Position numbers and translations under genes: made by a program. A DNA stretch of 35,383 bases from Chloroflexota bacterium (GTDB taxonomy: Bacteria; Chloroflexota; Dehalococcoidia; Lucifugimonadales; JACPCL1). Location of the stretch: positions 1 through 35,383 of the forward strand of contig JACPCL010000007.1 of assembly GCA_016179765.1 (NCBI GenBank), in the 5' to 3' direction. This document shows positions 8,108 through 16,023 of the stretch, piece after piece (position 1 is the first letter of the stretch; each line of letters opens with the position of its first letter). The notes under the pieces were generated by a model. That model was not told where the DNA came from. It did no database searches and saw only the letters and a list, made by a program, of their open reading frames with translations.

Positions 8108-8176
8108 GGCTTTACCCTTTTCCAGGCGAGGGTTTCGTGCGCGCGCCGCGGCCAGCCGCCAGGGGGGGCCGAACGC

Positions 8177-8250
8177 GGGCGATTAGCTCAGTCGGTTAGA
8201 GCGCGGTCCTGATAAGACCGAGGTCCCTGGTTCGATTCCAGGATCGCCCA
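8177..8250 (+). tRNA. tRNA-Ile (anticodon GAU)
   Basis: The 74-base cloverleaf is complete. The acceptor stem GGGCGAT pairs with ATCGCCC, followed by discriminator A. The D-arm has AGCTCAGTCGGTTAGAGC. The anticodon stem CGGTC/GACCG carries the loop CTGATAA with anticodon GAT at 8211-8213. The T-arm is CCTGG-TTCGATT-CCAGG. CCA is not encoded. It is an isolated gene, not inside an rRNA spacer. Confidence 0.97.
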
Positions 8251-8271
8251 CTCGCCACGGCATATCAGCTT

Positions 8272-8318
8272 GGATAACTACCTGGCAGGCCGCTTTGCCG
8301 CCTGCCAAGTAGTTATCC
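8272..8318. repeat. Long stem-loop between tRNA-Ile and hflK
   Basis: The 19-base arms at 8272-8290 and 8300-8318 (GGATAACTAC-C-TGGCAGGC and complement) have one mismatch and a 9-base centre. The centre contains GCGGCAAAGCGG on the minus strand, like the cores of the hairpins at 5854 and 10457. It could end the tRNA transcript, but no T run follows. Confidence 0.7.
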
Positions 8319-8341
8319 TTCATCTCCCCTTTCCGCCGCCC

Positions 8342-8365
8342 CATACCATTGCTAAGTATGGTATG
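8342..8365. promoter_or_regulatory. Operator-like inverted repeat before hflK
   Basis: CATACCAT and ATGGTATG (8 bp each) are separated by 8 bases. The right arm overlaps a TATGAT sequence at 8362-8367 that could be a -10 box about 45 bases before hflK. A good -35 box was not found. Confidence 0.4.
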
Positions 8366-8411
8366 ATGTCTGCCGCCGTGAGAGGAAAACCAGGAGCACG
8401 CGTAAGGCGCC

Positions 8412-9473
8412 ATGTACCAGCAGCCGCGACCTAACCCAGAAATAGACATAGACAAGATCCTGGAGAGCATCAGGAAGCCCTTGCAGCCCTTGCTCAACCG
8501 GTTCGGAGGGGGCGGCGGCGGGATGCTGGCGGCGTTGCTGGTCATCGTCGCAGTTGGCGTGGCCATCTGGCTGGCCACCGGCTTCTACCAGGTGCAGCCT
8601 TCGGAGCTGGCGGCCCGTCGGCTCTTCGGCGGCTACACCCCGCCCCTCCAAGAGCCCGGCCTGCACTGGTACTGGCCCGGACCCATCGGCAAGGTCGCTA
8701 AGGCGTCGGTCACCGAGACCCGCCGCATGGACCTGGGCTTCCGCTCCCTGGGGGGAGGACAGAGATCCGACGTATTATCGGAAGCCCTCATGATCACCGG
8801 CGACCTGAACATCGCCGACGTCCAGGTGGTGGTCCAGTACCGCATCAGCGATCTGTTCGCCTTCCTGTTCAAGGTAGACGACCCTGGCGACGCCGAACGG
8901 GGCGTAAGATCTGGCTCACCCGACGGCCTCACCTTAAAGGACGCCACCGAAGCCGCCCTGCGCCAGGTGGTGGGCCAGCGCTCTATTGACGACGTCCTCA
9001 CCATCAACCGGGAGGCGGTACAGGCGGAGACCCTCACTCTCCTGAGCCGCATGCTGAAGGAGTACGACTCCGGCATCCAGGTCTTGGAGGTACGCCTCCA
9101 GAGCGTGCAGCCCCCAGACCCGGTGCGCGAGGCCTTTGACGACGTGGTGCGCGCCCGCGTGGACAAGGAGGCCCGCATCAACGAGGCCCTGGCCTACTCT
9201 CAGGACCAGGTCCCCAGGGCCAGGGGCGACGCCCAGAAGATCACCAACGCCGCCGAGGCCTTCAAGCAGGAGCGCATCCTCAAGGCCACCGGCGAAGCCT
9301 CCCGGTTCCTCTCCGTCCTGCGGGAGTACCAGGACTCCAAGGAGGTCACCCGCCAGCGGCTGTACCTGGAGGCTATGGAGCAGATCCTTCCGGGCATCAA
9401 CAAATTCATCGTGAACCCGGACGCGGGGGGCAACTTGCTGCCCATTTTGAATGTAGACCAGCAGAAGAAATAG
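8412..9473 (+). CDS. hflK: HflK, SPFH-domain membrane protease modulator
   Basis: HflK and HflC form a membrane-anchored cage that surrounds and modulates the FtsH protease. The 353-residue product begins with a cytoplasmic Pro-rich segment and a poly-Gly run (32-37), then one transmembrane helix at about 38-57. The SPFH/prohibitin domain follows from FYQVQPSELAA, with the VQYRISD block typical of HflK. A charged helical tail ends in a region with AYSQDQVPRARGDAQ. The start is ATG 8412 with an AGGAG about 15 bases upstream. hflC follows after 9 bases, so the pair is an operon. Confidence 0.93.
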   Translation: MYQQPRPNPEIDIDKILESIRKPLQPLLNRFGGGGGGMLAALLVIVAVGVAIWLATGFYQVQPSELAARRLFGGYTPPLQEPGLHWYWPGPIGKVAKASVTETRRMDLGFRSLGGGQRSDVLSEALMITGDLNIADVQVVVQYRISDLFAFLFKVDDPGDAERGVRSGSPDGLTLKDATEAALRQVVGQRSIDDVLTINREAVQAETLTLLSRMLKEYDSGIQVLEVRLQSVQPPDPVREAFDDVVRARVDKEARINEALAYSQDQVPRARGDAQKITNAAEAFKQERILKATGEASRFLSVLREYQDSKEVTRQRLYLEAMEQILPGINKFIVNPDAGGNLLPILNVDQQKK

Positions 9474-9482
9474 AGGTCAATC

Positions 9483-10436
9483 GTGAGAGTTGTGCTTCCC
9501 ATCATCATTCTGCTGGCCGCGGCCGTCGTCGTAGGCAGCCAGTCCCTGTTCATCGTGGACCAGACCCAGTACGCCGTCGTCACCCGCTTCGGCGAAATCA
9601 AGCGCCCCATTACGCAGCCGGGCCTCCAGGTCAAGACGCCCTTCGTGGAGAACGTCACCCGCTTTGACAACCGCCTCCTGCGCATTGACGTGCAGACGGC
9701 CTCCATGCAGGACAAGGACAAGCAAATCCTTGAGATAGACGCCTACGTCCGGTACCGCATAACTGACCCAAGGAAATTCCTGGTGAGGTTGCGGGACGAG
9801 TTCACCGCCGAGAGCCGCATCGCCAACATCGTCGTCTCAGAGCTCCGCCGCGTCGTGGCCGATAGCGACCGCACGGACATCATCGGCGGCGAGACCACCA
9901 CCCTGGCCGACGGCACTGCTGCAGTGAAGCCCAAGCTGACGGCGGATGGCGTGGACACCCGGGAGGCCCTTACCCGCGAGGTCATCAGAGGCTCTAACCA
10001 GGCGGTGCAGTCTACGGAAAACGATTTTGGCGTGGAGATTCAGGACGTGCGTATCAAGGCGGCGGACTTCCCCACCAGCGTGGAGCAGAGCGTCTTCAAC
10101 CGCATGAGGACCGAGCGCAGCGTCCAGGCCCAGCGCCTGCGGGCTGAAGGCGAGCAGCAGAACAACACCATCACCGCCGACGTGGACCGGCAGGTCACCA
10201 TCATCCGCGCCGAGGCGGAGAGGACGGGCAACCAGCTCCGGGGCGAAGGGGAGGGCCGGGCCATCGCCATCTTCGCCGACGCCCTAGAGCAGGACCCGGA
10301 GTTCTACGCCTTCCAGCGCAGCCTGGAGGCCTATAAGGTGTTCCTTGCCAAGAACGCAACCCTGGTCCTCTCCTCCCAGGACGACCTGTTCAAGTACCTG
10401 GAGTCCCCTGAGCCGCAGGCGACGCCCACCCCGTAG
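9483..10436 (+). CDS. hflC: HflC, SPFH-domain membrane protease modulator
   Basis: This is the partner of HflK. The 317-residue product has an N-terminal membrane helix (about 3-20), then the HflC-type sequence VDQTQYAVVTRFGEIKRPITQPGL, the SPFH core with DAYVRYRITDP, and a long coiled helix rich in Arg and Glu (about 195-260). The C-terminal part resembles the conserved HflC end (EFYAFQRSLEAYK). The start is GTG at 9483, preceded by AGAGGT, which overlaps the end of hflK. ftsH is not in this window. Confidence 0.94.
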   Translation: MRVVLPIIILLAAAVVVGSQSLFIVDQTQYAVVTRFGEIKRPITQPGLQVKTPFVENVTRFDNRLLRIDVQTASMQDKDKQILEIDAYVRYRITDPRKFLVRLRDEFTAESRIANIVVSELRRVVADSDRTDIIGGETTTLADGTAAVKPKLTADGVDTREALTREVIRGSNQAVQSTENDFGVEIQDVRIKAADFPTSVEQSVFNRMRTERSVQAQRLRAEGEQQNNTITADVDRQVTIIRAEAERTGNQLRGEGEGRAIAIFADALEQDPEFYAFQRSLEAYKVFLAKNATLVLSSQDDLFKYLESPEPQATPTP

Positions 10437-10456
10437 ATGCATGATGCACTATGAAA

Positions 10457-10501
10457 TGTAAAGATGTGTTGTGCGGCAAAGCCGCACAACACATCTTTAC
10501 A
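10457..10501. repeat. Perfect 21-bp hairpin between hflC and the 787-residue gene
   Basis: The arms 10457-10477 and 10481-10501 are perfectly complementary around the loop AAA. The core GCGGCAAAGCCGC matches the core of the 5854-5900 hairpin (GCGGCAATGCCGC), although the outer arms differ in sequence. In an hflKC mRNA this would be a very stable intercistronic structure. Confidence 0.85.
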
Positions 10502-10514
10502 AAAAAGCCGGCCT

Positions 10515-12878
10515 ATGATCATCCTGCGACGCATCCTTGCCGTCCTCCTCCTCATCCTGTTCATCCCCCTGTTCCTTGCCATCATCGCCGCCGCCCAGGT
10601 CAACTCCACCCTCCTCAACGCCGGCTTCTACGTGGCGCAGCTCCGCAAGGCAGACCCCTTCAACTTCACCTACGACCGTCTGCTGCCCGCCGCCTTTGAC
10701 CAGGCCACCAGGGACGCCGGCCTACCGGTTGACCCGGCGCGTGTGAAGGAGAAGGCCGTCACCCTTGCCCGCACGACCTTGCCGCCGGAGTGGCTGGAGG
10801 AGCAGGCCGAGGCCGCCCTTCTCCAAGTCGTGCCCTACCTGACGGGCGATCGCGACCAGTTCGCCATCACCCTCCCTCTGCGCGAGCCCATAGAGAACCT
10901 AGGCGAAGGGATCAAGGCCCTGGCCGCGGACCCGGACACCTACATCCTCATCCTTGACGAGGGCTTAGCCCCCCAACTGGATGAGGCGCTGAAGAAGGCG
11001 GGAGGCTTGCCTCTCGGAATCCAGGTCAAGGGCCCAGACCTGGTTGAGGCCATCAAGAAGGTGCTCTCCCAGGAGTGGGTGGAGGGCCTCGTCGTGCTGG
11101 TGGTGGACCAGGCGGTTCCCTACGCCACGGGAGAGTCGGAGCACCTCCTCATCGTCGTGCCCATCGGCGACCGCATTGAGGCCGCCGCCCCCGCTCTCAA
11201 GGCGCTTCTGGCCAACTCCGGCGTCTACACGGCTCTGGAGCGCCAGGAGTTCCGGGACGCCCTGGGACGGCAGCTTGACGCCTTTGGGGCGCTCCCCTTT
11301 GGCCTGAGCCTGACGGCGGACCAGATCGCCTCTGCCGCGGCGGAAGTGGCCACGCCCCCGTGGCTTCAGACGCAGACGGAGGCCATACTGGACGCCGCTG
11401 TCCCCTACCTGGTTGGCAGACAGGATACCTTTGTGGTGGCGATTCCCCTGAAGGACCGCGTGATAGCCGCCGTGCCCGTGGCCAAGGAGCTGTTGCGTGA
11501 GTCCGGCGCGTACGAGAAGGCCTTTGACCAGGTGGTGCAGACCCTCTTGGACAAGGGCATGAGCGGCGCCATCCCTCTGCCCCTGGGCATCACCGTCACG
11601 CCGGAGGAGGTGAGGCCGGTGCTGCGGGCGGCCCTGCCGCCGGAGTTCGTTCAGCAGCAGGCGGAGGCGATGATTGACGAGGTGGCGCCATACCTGGTGG
11701 GCGACAGGGCCACCTTCCGCATCGTTGTGCCCCTGGAGCAGCCAAAGGAGCAGGCCCTTGCCACCGTGGAGGCCCTGGTGGTGCAGAAGGCCCGCCAGCG
11801 GTGGGAGAGCCTGCCTCCCTGCTCCTTGAGCCAGGCGGTAGACCTGCTGAAGCAGGCATCCCTTGAGGCCATCCCCTCCTGCCGGCCCGCCGGTTTCACG
11901 CTGGCGCAGATGAAAGAGGCCCTGGGCATCCCCGCTGCCACGCCCGTTACCGTGGAGGATATCGCAACGCAGCTTGGGGTGGAGAGCGCGCTGCTCACCC
12001 AGGGCGTCGCGTTCCAGTGGCTCGTGGACACCTTCGGCGGCGCGGTGAGCCAGCAGTTGCGGCAGTTCGTGGGGGGGGCCATTCCCAGCCAGTTCATCTA
12101 CACCGACGCGGACCTGCGCAAGACCCTGGGGCCAGACCACGAAAAGCGCATGGACGACGTGCTCGGCTGGATTCGGAACGGCTACAGGTTCACCGACGCC
12201 GAGTTACGGGGCCGCCTGAACACTGACCAGCAGGAGATTCTGGATGGCGTGCTGAGGTGGACGCGGGAGGGCTTCCGGTACACCGACGTAGACCTGCGCA
12301 ACGCCATCTCCGCGGATGGCACGGACGCTGACACGCTGGAGACCTACGACAGGGTGCTGGGGTATACGAGGAGCGGGTACACCTTTACCCAGGAGGACCT
12401 GCGGAGGTTGATGGATGGCAGCGCGGACTCCACCGCCTTTGATGACTTTGACCGCGCCCGTCAGACCCTCGGCAGGGTGCGGGGCCTGCGCTTCCTGGTT
12501 TACCTGGCGGTCGCGCTACTACTGGCGGGCATCGCCTTCCTGGGTGGGCGTGGGTGGCGAGGGCGGCTGGCGTGGGGTTCCGCCGCCCTGGGCCTCGCGG
12601 CCTTTCTGGGCTTCATCCTCTTCGGCGTCGTCTACGGCGCCGTGGCCTGGCCCCTGATAGACGACGCCATCTCCCGCGCCGTGCAGGAGGCCCAGGAGCC
12701 TGCGCAGCTCCTCCAGCGGCTCACCCTGGAGAAGGGCCGAGAGGTGGCGCGCTCCCTCTCCGATGCCATCGTAGGCGGCATGGCCCGGCGCTCCCTGGTG
12801 TTCCTCCTCATCGCTGCCCTCGGGGCGCTGGCGGCCATCTTCTGGCCCCGCCTGGCAGGGGCCGTCAAGCGCTCCTAG
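10515..12878 (+). CDS. Large membrane protein with two kinds of internal repeat
   Basis: No named family was recognised. The product has 787 residues, counted from ATG 10515; a longer frame would start inside the preceding hairpin. It has an N-terminal membrane helix (about 6-27) followed by NSTLLNAGFYVAQL. About four repeats of roughly 95 residues follow, beginning near 90, 186, 281 and 376, each with a (P)xW/F helix, (V/A)PYL(V/T)G and a hydrophobic VPL-type strand. Four copies of a (Y/F)TDxDLR motif come next, at 529, 559, 589 and 624, mostly 30 residues apart. Two C-terminal membrane helices (about 659-678 and 688-712), a helical segment and a final helix (about 761-777) end the protein. 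The repeats are probably extracytoplasmic. The position 78 bases after hflC suggests a shared transcript. The TAG stop is the first part of an inserted element. Confidence 0.8.
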   Translation: MIILRRILAVLLLILFIPLFLAIIAAAQVNSTLLNAGFYVAQLRKADPFNFTYDRLLPAAFDQATRDAGLPVDPARVKEKAVTLARTTLPPEWLEEQAEAALLQVVPYLTGDRDQFAITLPLREPIENLGEGIKALAADPDTYILILDEGLAPQLDEALKKAGGLPLGIQVKGPDLVEAIKKVLSQEWVEGLVVLVVDQAVPYATGESEHLLIVVPIGDRIEAAAPALKALLANSGVYTALERQEFRDALGRQLDAFGALPFGLSLTADQIASAAAEVATPPWLQTQTEAILDAAVPYLVGRQDTFVVAIPLKDRVIAAVPVAKELLRESGAYEKAFDQVVQTLLDKGMSGAIPLPLGITVTPEEVRPVLRAALPPEFVQQQAEAMIDEVAPYLVGDRATFRIVVPLEQPKEQALATVEALVVQKARQRWESLPPCSLSQAVDLLKQASLEAIPSCRPAGFTLAQMKEALGIPAATPVTVEDIATQLGVESALLTQGVAFQWLVDTFGGAVSQQLRQFVGGAIPSQFIYTDADLRKTLGPDHEKRMDDVLGWIRNGYRFTDAELRGRLNTDQQEILDGVLRWTREGFRYTDVDLRNAISADGTDADTLETYDRVLGYTRSGYTFTQEDLRRLMDGSADSTAFDDFDRARQTLGRVRGLRFLVYLAVALLLAGIAFLGGRGWRGRLAWGSAALGLAAFLGFILFGVVYGAVAWPLIDDAISRAVQEAQEPAQLLQRLTLEKGREVARSLSDAIVGGMARRSLVFLLIAALGALAAIFWPRLAGAVKRS

Positions 12879-13027
12879 CAGGGTGCTGAAAAACACCCCC
12901 AAACCTCCTCAAGGGGATCCAAGGTATCCGCCTGCGGCGGATTGATTTGTATCTGGGGGACACCCCCAGACCCCCGCCAAAGGGGCTATGCCCCTCTGGA
13001 CTCCCCTTTCTTCCGCAACCTGCTAGG
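12874..13027. mobile_element. MITE-like element with CCTAGCAGG terminal inverted repeats
   Basis: The ends CCTAGCAGGGTGCTGAAAAA and (inverted) CCTAGCAGGTTGCGGAAGAA agree at 17 of 20 positions. The 154-bp interior has the palindrome TCCGCCTGCGGCGGA and a GGGGGACACCCCC inverted repeat, with no coding capacity. The left end supplies the TAG stop of the preceding membrane protein gene. A related copy starts at the stop codon of the RNase J gene (21090, minus strand), sharing ACACCCCCAAACC and AAGGTATCCGCC. The transposase family was not identified. Confidence 0.6.
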
Positions 13028-13045
13028 GGCGCCCCCATATTCAAA

Positions 13046-13074
13046 ATCCCCCTCTCCGACGCGGAGAGGGGGAT
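13046..13074 (-). terminator. Probable terminator of the yceD-acpP operon
   Basis: The arms ATCCCCCTCTCCG and CGGAGAGGGGGAT (13 bp) enclose a 3-base loop, 23 bases beyond the acpP stop. On the minus strand the stem is followed by TTTTGAATAT, a short T-rich tail. It belongs to the same CCCTCTCC/GGAGAGGG stem type found at several other gene ends. Confidence 0.5.
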
Positions 13075-13096
13075 AAAGGGGTGAGGTGGGCGAGTT

Positions 13097-13357
13097 CTAG
13101 GTGTCCTTGACGCCTTTGTTCTTCAGGTAGTCCACCGCAGCCTGGACTCTGGTGATCTTCTCGGCGTCTTCGTCGGGAATCTCCACAGGCTCGCCGTCCT
13201 GGGAGAACTCCTCTTCAAAGGCCATGATCAGCTCCACCAGGTCCAGAGAGTCGGCGTTCAGGTCGTCAATAAAGGACGCCTCGGGGATAACGTTGGCCTC
13301 ATCCACTCCCAGCCGGTCGGCTACAATCTTCTGCACCCTTTCCAGCACTGTAGGCAC
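13097..13357 (-). CDS. acpP: Acyl carrier protein
   Basis: This is the carrier of growing acyl chains in type II fatty acid synthesis. The 86-residue acidic product has the phosphopantetheine site [16 protein letters not shown], with Ser at position 37 as the attachment residue. Helix I includes [22 protein letters not shown] lies about 8 bases before the ATG, immediately after the nusB stop (11-base gap), so it is the last gene of the operon. Confidence 0.96.
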   Translation of the reverse strand: MPTVLERVQKIVADRLGVDEANVIPEASFIDDLNADSLDLVELIMAFEEEFSQDGEPVEIPDEDAEKITRVQAAVDYLKNKGVKDT

Positions 13358-13368
13358 GGCACCATCTC

Positions 13369-13830
13369 CTAGCTTGTGTGTTCGGAATCTATCCCTTGGG
13401 GTGATTGGTCCAGTGAGGCTTTGGCGATGGCCCCAAGGACACCGTTGACGAAGCGTTGCGAGCTGTCGCTGCCAAAGGTGCGAGCCAACTCAACGGCCTC
13501 GTTGATTATAACCTTAATCGGCGTGTCTTTGCCTACCTTCATTTCACAGATAGCAATGCGCAGGATGTTCCTGTCCACGATGGCGAGTTGCGCCACGGGC
13601 CAGGCAGGAGCGTACCTGCCTATTTCCGCGTCCAGCTCCTCAACGCGGCGCATCACCTGATGGGCCAGGTCCCGGGCGAAGGCCGTACTCGTCTCGTCCA
13701 GGTCATCCTCTTCCAGGACCCAGTTGAGGCTGTTGTCCACCGGGTGGCCGGTGGCGTCAACTTCGTAGAGGGCCTGGAGCGCGGCCCGGCGGGCTCTGCG
13801 GCGAGGGGTGGCGACCTGTGGGTCTCCCAT
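13369..13830 (-). CDS. nusB: Transcription antitermination factor NusB
   Basis: NusB binds boxA RNA with S10 (NusE) and promotes antitermination in rRNA operons. The 153-residue product is all-helical in appearance, with [12 protein letters not shown] near the start, [37 protein letters not shown] and [11 protein letters not shown], the conserved NusB blocks. I chose ATG 13830, since the longer frame to 14055 overlaps fabD and is not NusB-like. Its place between fabD and acpP is unusual: a fatty-acid operon rather than the ribH-type neighbourhood common elsewhere. Confidence 0.94.
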   Translation of the reverse strand: MGDPQVATPRRRARRAALQALYEVDATGHPVDNSLNWVLEEDDLDETSTAFARDLAHQVMRRVEELDAEIGRYAPAWPVAQLAIVDRNILRIAICEMKVGKDTPIKVIINEAVELARTFGSDSSQRFVNGVLGAIAKASLDQSPQGIDSEHTS

Positions 13831-13864
13831 GGTGATAGGCCTGCAAGGTAGCCCCAGGCGGCTC

Positions 13865-14857
13865 CTATGAACCGGCCATGCCCTGCGTGGCCAGGGTCCT
13901 GGCAGAGGTGAAGTCGTTGACGGCGGAGGTCTGGACCCCGCTGGCGATGCGTTTGACCATGCCGCTGAGGACTTTGCCGGGGCCAAACTCAATGAAATTG
14001 CCCACGCCAGCGTTGACCATGTAGCTGACCGACTCTTGCCATCGGACGCAGCCACAAAGCTGCTGGGTCAGCTCCTCTTTGATCTCCGAGGCGGCAGTCA
14101 TGGGCCTGGTGCTGCAGTTAGCCACTACGGGCACCCCGGCATTGTGAAAGGAGACCTTATCCAGGGCCTTGAGCATCCCGTCCAGGGCCGGGCCCATGAG
14201 ATAGGAGTGGAAGGCTCCGCTCACTTTGAGCGGGATGGCGCGTTTGGCGCCCCGCTCGGCGGCCAGCTTGATGGCCCGGGCAATGTCCTCCTCTGCGCCG
14301 CTGATAACGATTTGGCCCGGGGTGTTGATGTTGGCCACCTGGGTGTTGGTTTCCTTGCAAACCTCCTCCAGGGGCGCCAGGTCCATACCCAGGACGGCGG
14401 CCATGGCGCCGGGTCGCTGATCGCACGCCCCCTGCATCAGGCGGCCCCGCTCCCGCACCAGCCAGACGGCGCTGGGGATGTCCAGGGAGCCGGAGGCGGC
14501 CAGGGCGGTGTACTCCCCCAGGCTGTGTCCCGCCATGAAGGAGGCCTGGGTCAAAAGGGGCTGTCCCGTCTGCTCCGCGGCGGCAGCCAGGCAGGCCAGG
14601 CTCATGGTCAGGATGGCAGGCTGGGAGTTGATGGTGCGCTCCAGCTCATCAGCGGGGCCATTGAACATGAGGCCGGAGAGGGAAAAGCCCAGGGCTTTGT
14701 CCGCCTCATCAACGACGTGGCGGGCCGCTTCGGAGGCCTCGCACAGGTCCCTGCCCATGCCCACCTCCTGAGCGCCCTGGCCGGGGAAGAGAAAGGCCGC
14801 CGGCCCGTGGAAGAGCCCGCTGGCCCCGTTTTTTGACCCATTGGTTGGAGCGGTCAC
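13865..14857 (-). CDS. fabD: Malonyl-CoA:ACP transacylase
   Basis: The enzyme transfers malonyl from CoA to acyl carrier protein, supplying fatty acid synthesis. The product has 330 residues. Seen: FPGQGAQ at 24-30, the nucleophile motif GHSLGEY with Ser112, and SGAFHS with His217. I chose GTG 14857 because AAAGGAG lies 6 bases upstream and the protein then starts close to the family. A longer frame to 15055 would run into rpmF. It lies 83 bases after rpmF; plsX and fabH, which often sit here, are absent. Confidence 0.94.
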   Translation of the reverse strand: MTAPTNGSKNGASGLFHGPAAFLFPGQGAQEVGMGRDLCEASEAARHVVDEADKALGFSLSGLMFNGPADELERTINSQPAILTMSLACLAAAAEQTGQPLLTQASFMAGHSLGEYTALAASGSLDIPSAVWLVRERGRLMQGACDQRPGAMAAVLGMDLAPLEEVCKETNTQVANINTPGQIVISGAEEDIARAIKLAAERGAKRAIPLKVSGAFHSYLMGPALDGMLKALDKVSFHNAGVPVVANCSTRPMTAASEIKEELTQQLCGCVRWQESVSYMVNAGVGNFIEFGPGKVLSGMVKRIASGVQTSAVNDFTSARTLATQGMAGS

Positions 14858-14940
14858 GACTGTCTCCTTTGCGTCATACAAGTATTGCCAATCGCGGGTA
14901 AGGGAATACAGCGCCCGTTGCGGCGGGCGAGACGAAGGGC

Positions 14941-15144
14941 CTACGCCCCCTGAGCAGACTCCTCGGGCGTCATGACGATGACCTCCCTGCCGCCGTAGTA
15001 GCCGCAGGTGGGACAGACGACGTGGGTAGGCTTTGGGTTGTGGCATTGGGCACACGTAGACAGGGCGAGAGGGGCCTTGAAGAAGTGGCTCCAGCGCCAG
15101 CCCCTTTTGGCGTGGGTGCGCTTTTTCTTTGGATGGGGAGGCAT
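14941..15144 (-). CDS. rpmF: Ribosomal protein L32
   Basis: The small 67-residue basic protein of the 50S subunit has the L32 beginning PPHPKKKRTHAKRG. Two CxxC pairs (CAQC and CPTC) probably bind zinc, so this is the zinc-binding form. The gene follows yceD by 16 bases, the arrangement found in many bacteria. AGGAG lies about 7 bases before the ATG. Confidence 0.96.
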   Translation of the reverse strand: MPPHPKKKRTHAKRGWRWSHFFKAPLALSTCAQCHNPKPTHVVCPTCGYYGGREVIVMTPEESAQGA

Positions 15145-15160
15145 GGAAGGACTCCTGTGG

Positions 15161-15688
15161 CTAGGTTTTGCGATGAGAGAGCATATCCAGGAGGGGCGAC
15201 CAGCGAGGGTCCTCCACCTCCTTGGGGCATGTGCAGGAGGAGTGATTCAGGTCTCTCCCGCACCGTGAGCAGATGCCGGCGCAGTTGGCCCTACACAAGG
15301 GTTTCATAGGCGTGGCCAGGATGATGTCCTGGCGCACCGCCTCTGATATGTCCAGGATGTGGTGATGGTCTATGGCGGCGTCAGCCTCGGCCTCTTTCGG
15401 TAGGGAGCGGGCCACGCCGGTGTTGATGTCCAGGCTGGGGTAGTAGGTCTCCTCAAAGGGGAAGCGAAGGGTTACGCCGTAGGGCTGGAGGCACCGGCTG
15501 CACGTGCAGGTCACGCTGGCCCTGAACTCCCCGCTGGCCCATATCCCATCGTTCACGCGCATAAGGGTAACGTGGCCCCACACGCGCTCGGCCTGGGCGT
15601 CGTCCAGGGAAAGGGACGCCTCGTCCAGGCGGTGGCGCTGGGTCACGCCAACGGGGCCTTTGAGGAGACTGGCAACGTTAAACTGCAT
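15161..15688 (-). CDS. yceD: DUF177 protein YceD
   Basis: YceD/DUF177 proteins are tied to rRNA metabolism and lie next to rpmF in many genomes. The product has 175 residues. Seen: the conserved CTCSRCLQPY motif, then an acidic stretch, DISEAVRQDIILATPMKPLC, and a C-terminal zinc-ribbon-like set of Cys (CRANCAGICSRCGRDLN). It is the first gene of the operon, with a near-consensus promoter 46-73 bases upstream. The ribosome site is weak. Confidence 0.9.
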   Translation of the reverse strand: MQFNVASLLKGPVGVTQRHRLDEASLSLDDAQAERVWGHVTLMRVNDGIWASGEFRASVTCTCSRCLQPYGVTLRFPFEETYYPSLDINTGVARSLPKEAEADAAIDHHHILDISEAVRQDIILATPMKPLCRANCAGICSRCGRDLNHSSCTCPKEVEDPRWSPLLDMLSHRKT

Positions 15689-15733
15689 GGTGCATCGGCA
15701 TGGACGCGCTAGGCGACCTCTACAAGGTCGCAG

Positions 15734-15761
15734 ATTATAGAGTACCCCTGTGGGGTGTCAA
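15734..15761 (-). promoter_or_regulatory. Near-consensus promoter of the yceD-rpmF-fabD-nusB-acpP operon
   Basis: On the minus strand TTGACA (15756-15761) and TATAAT (15734-15739) are separated by 16 bases. Transcription would begin about 40 bases before yceD. It is the strongest promoter I see here, as expected for a ribosomal and lipid-synthesis operon. Confidence 0.8.
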
Positions 15762-15970
15762 GGGATTTGCAGGCCGGGACAAAGGGAACTGGTAAAGAGG
15801 CTGGCGTTAGGCGAGTCTACATTTTGGAGGAGTGCGTTTCATTGCGCCAGTATAGTGCATGAGAGGAGAGGTTGTCCACTGCGGTAGGCGGGCGGGCTCC
15901 GTGGTTGCAAAGGCCCGTCTTTTCTGGCAAAGTGAGCCAACTTCCTGGTGTTGCGACCCCAGAGCCTGAG
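15762..15970. other. Intergenic stretch between yceD and the hydrolase gene
   Basis: No gene is supported here. A TATAGT sequence at 15851-15856 could be a rightward -10 box, but no -35 partner has proper spacing. The open frame of 427 codons on the minus strand across this region is an antisense shadow of the hydrolase gene. Confidence 0.4.
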
Positions 15971-16003
15971 GAGAGGGAAGCCCCTTTAGGGCTTCCTTGA
16001 AAG
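15971..16003 (+). repeat. Palindromic repeat before the hydrolase gene
   Basis: GAGAGGGAAGCCC, loop CTTTA, GGGCTTCC and TTGAAAG make a member of the same family as those at 5445, 5997, 29412 and 29820. It ends about 20 bases before the start codon, just ahead of the ribosome site, so it lies in the 5' leader. Confidence 0.75.
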
Positions 16004-16023
16004 CAAGATAGAGGAGGCCCGCT

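Noticed and set aside
10965-12140. Open frame of 391 codons opposite the 787-residue gene
   Set aside because: Composition of an antisense shadow: rich in Leu/Gln/His/Gly, no motifs.
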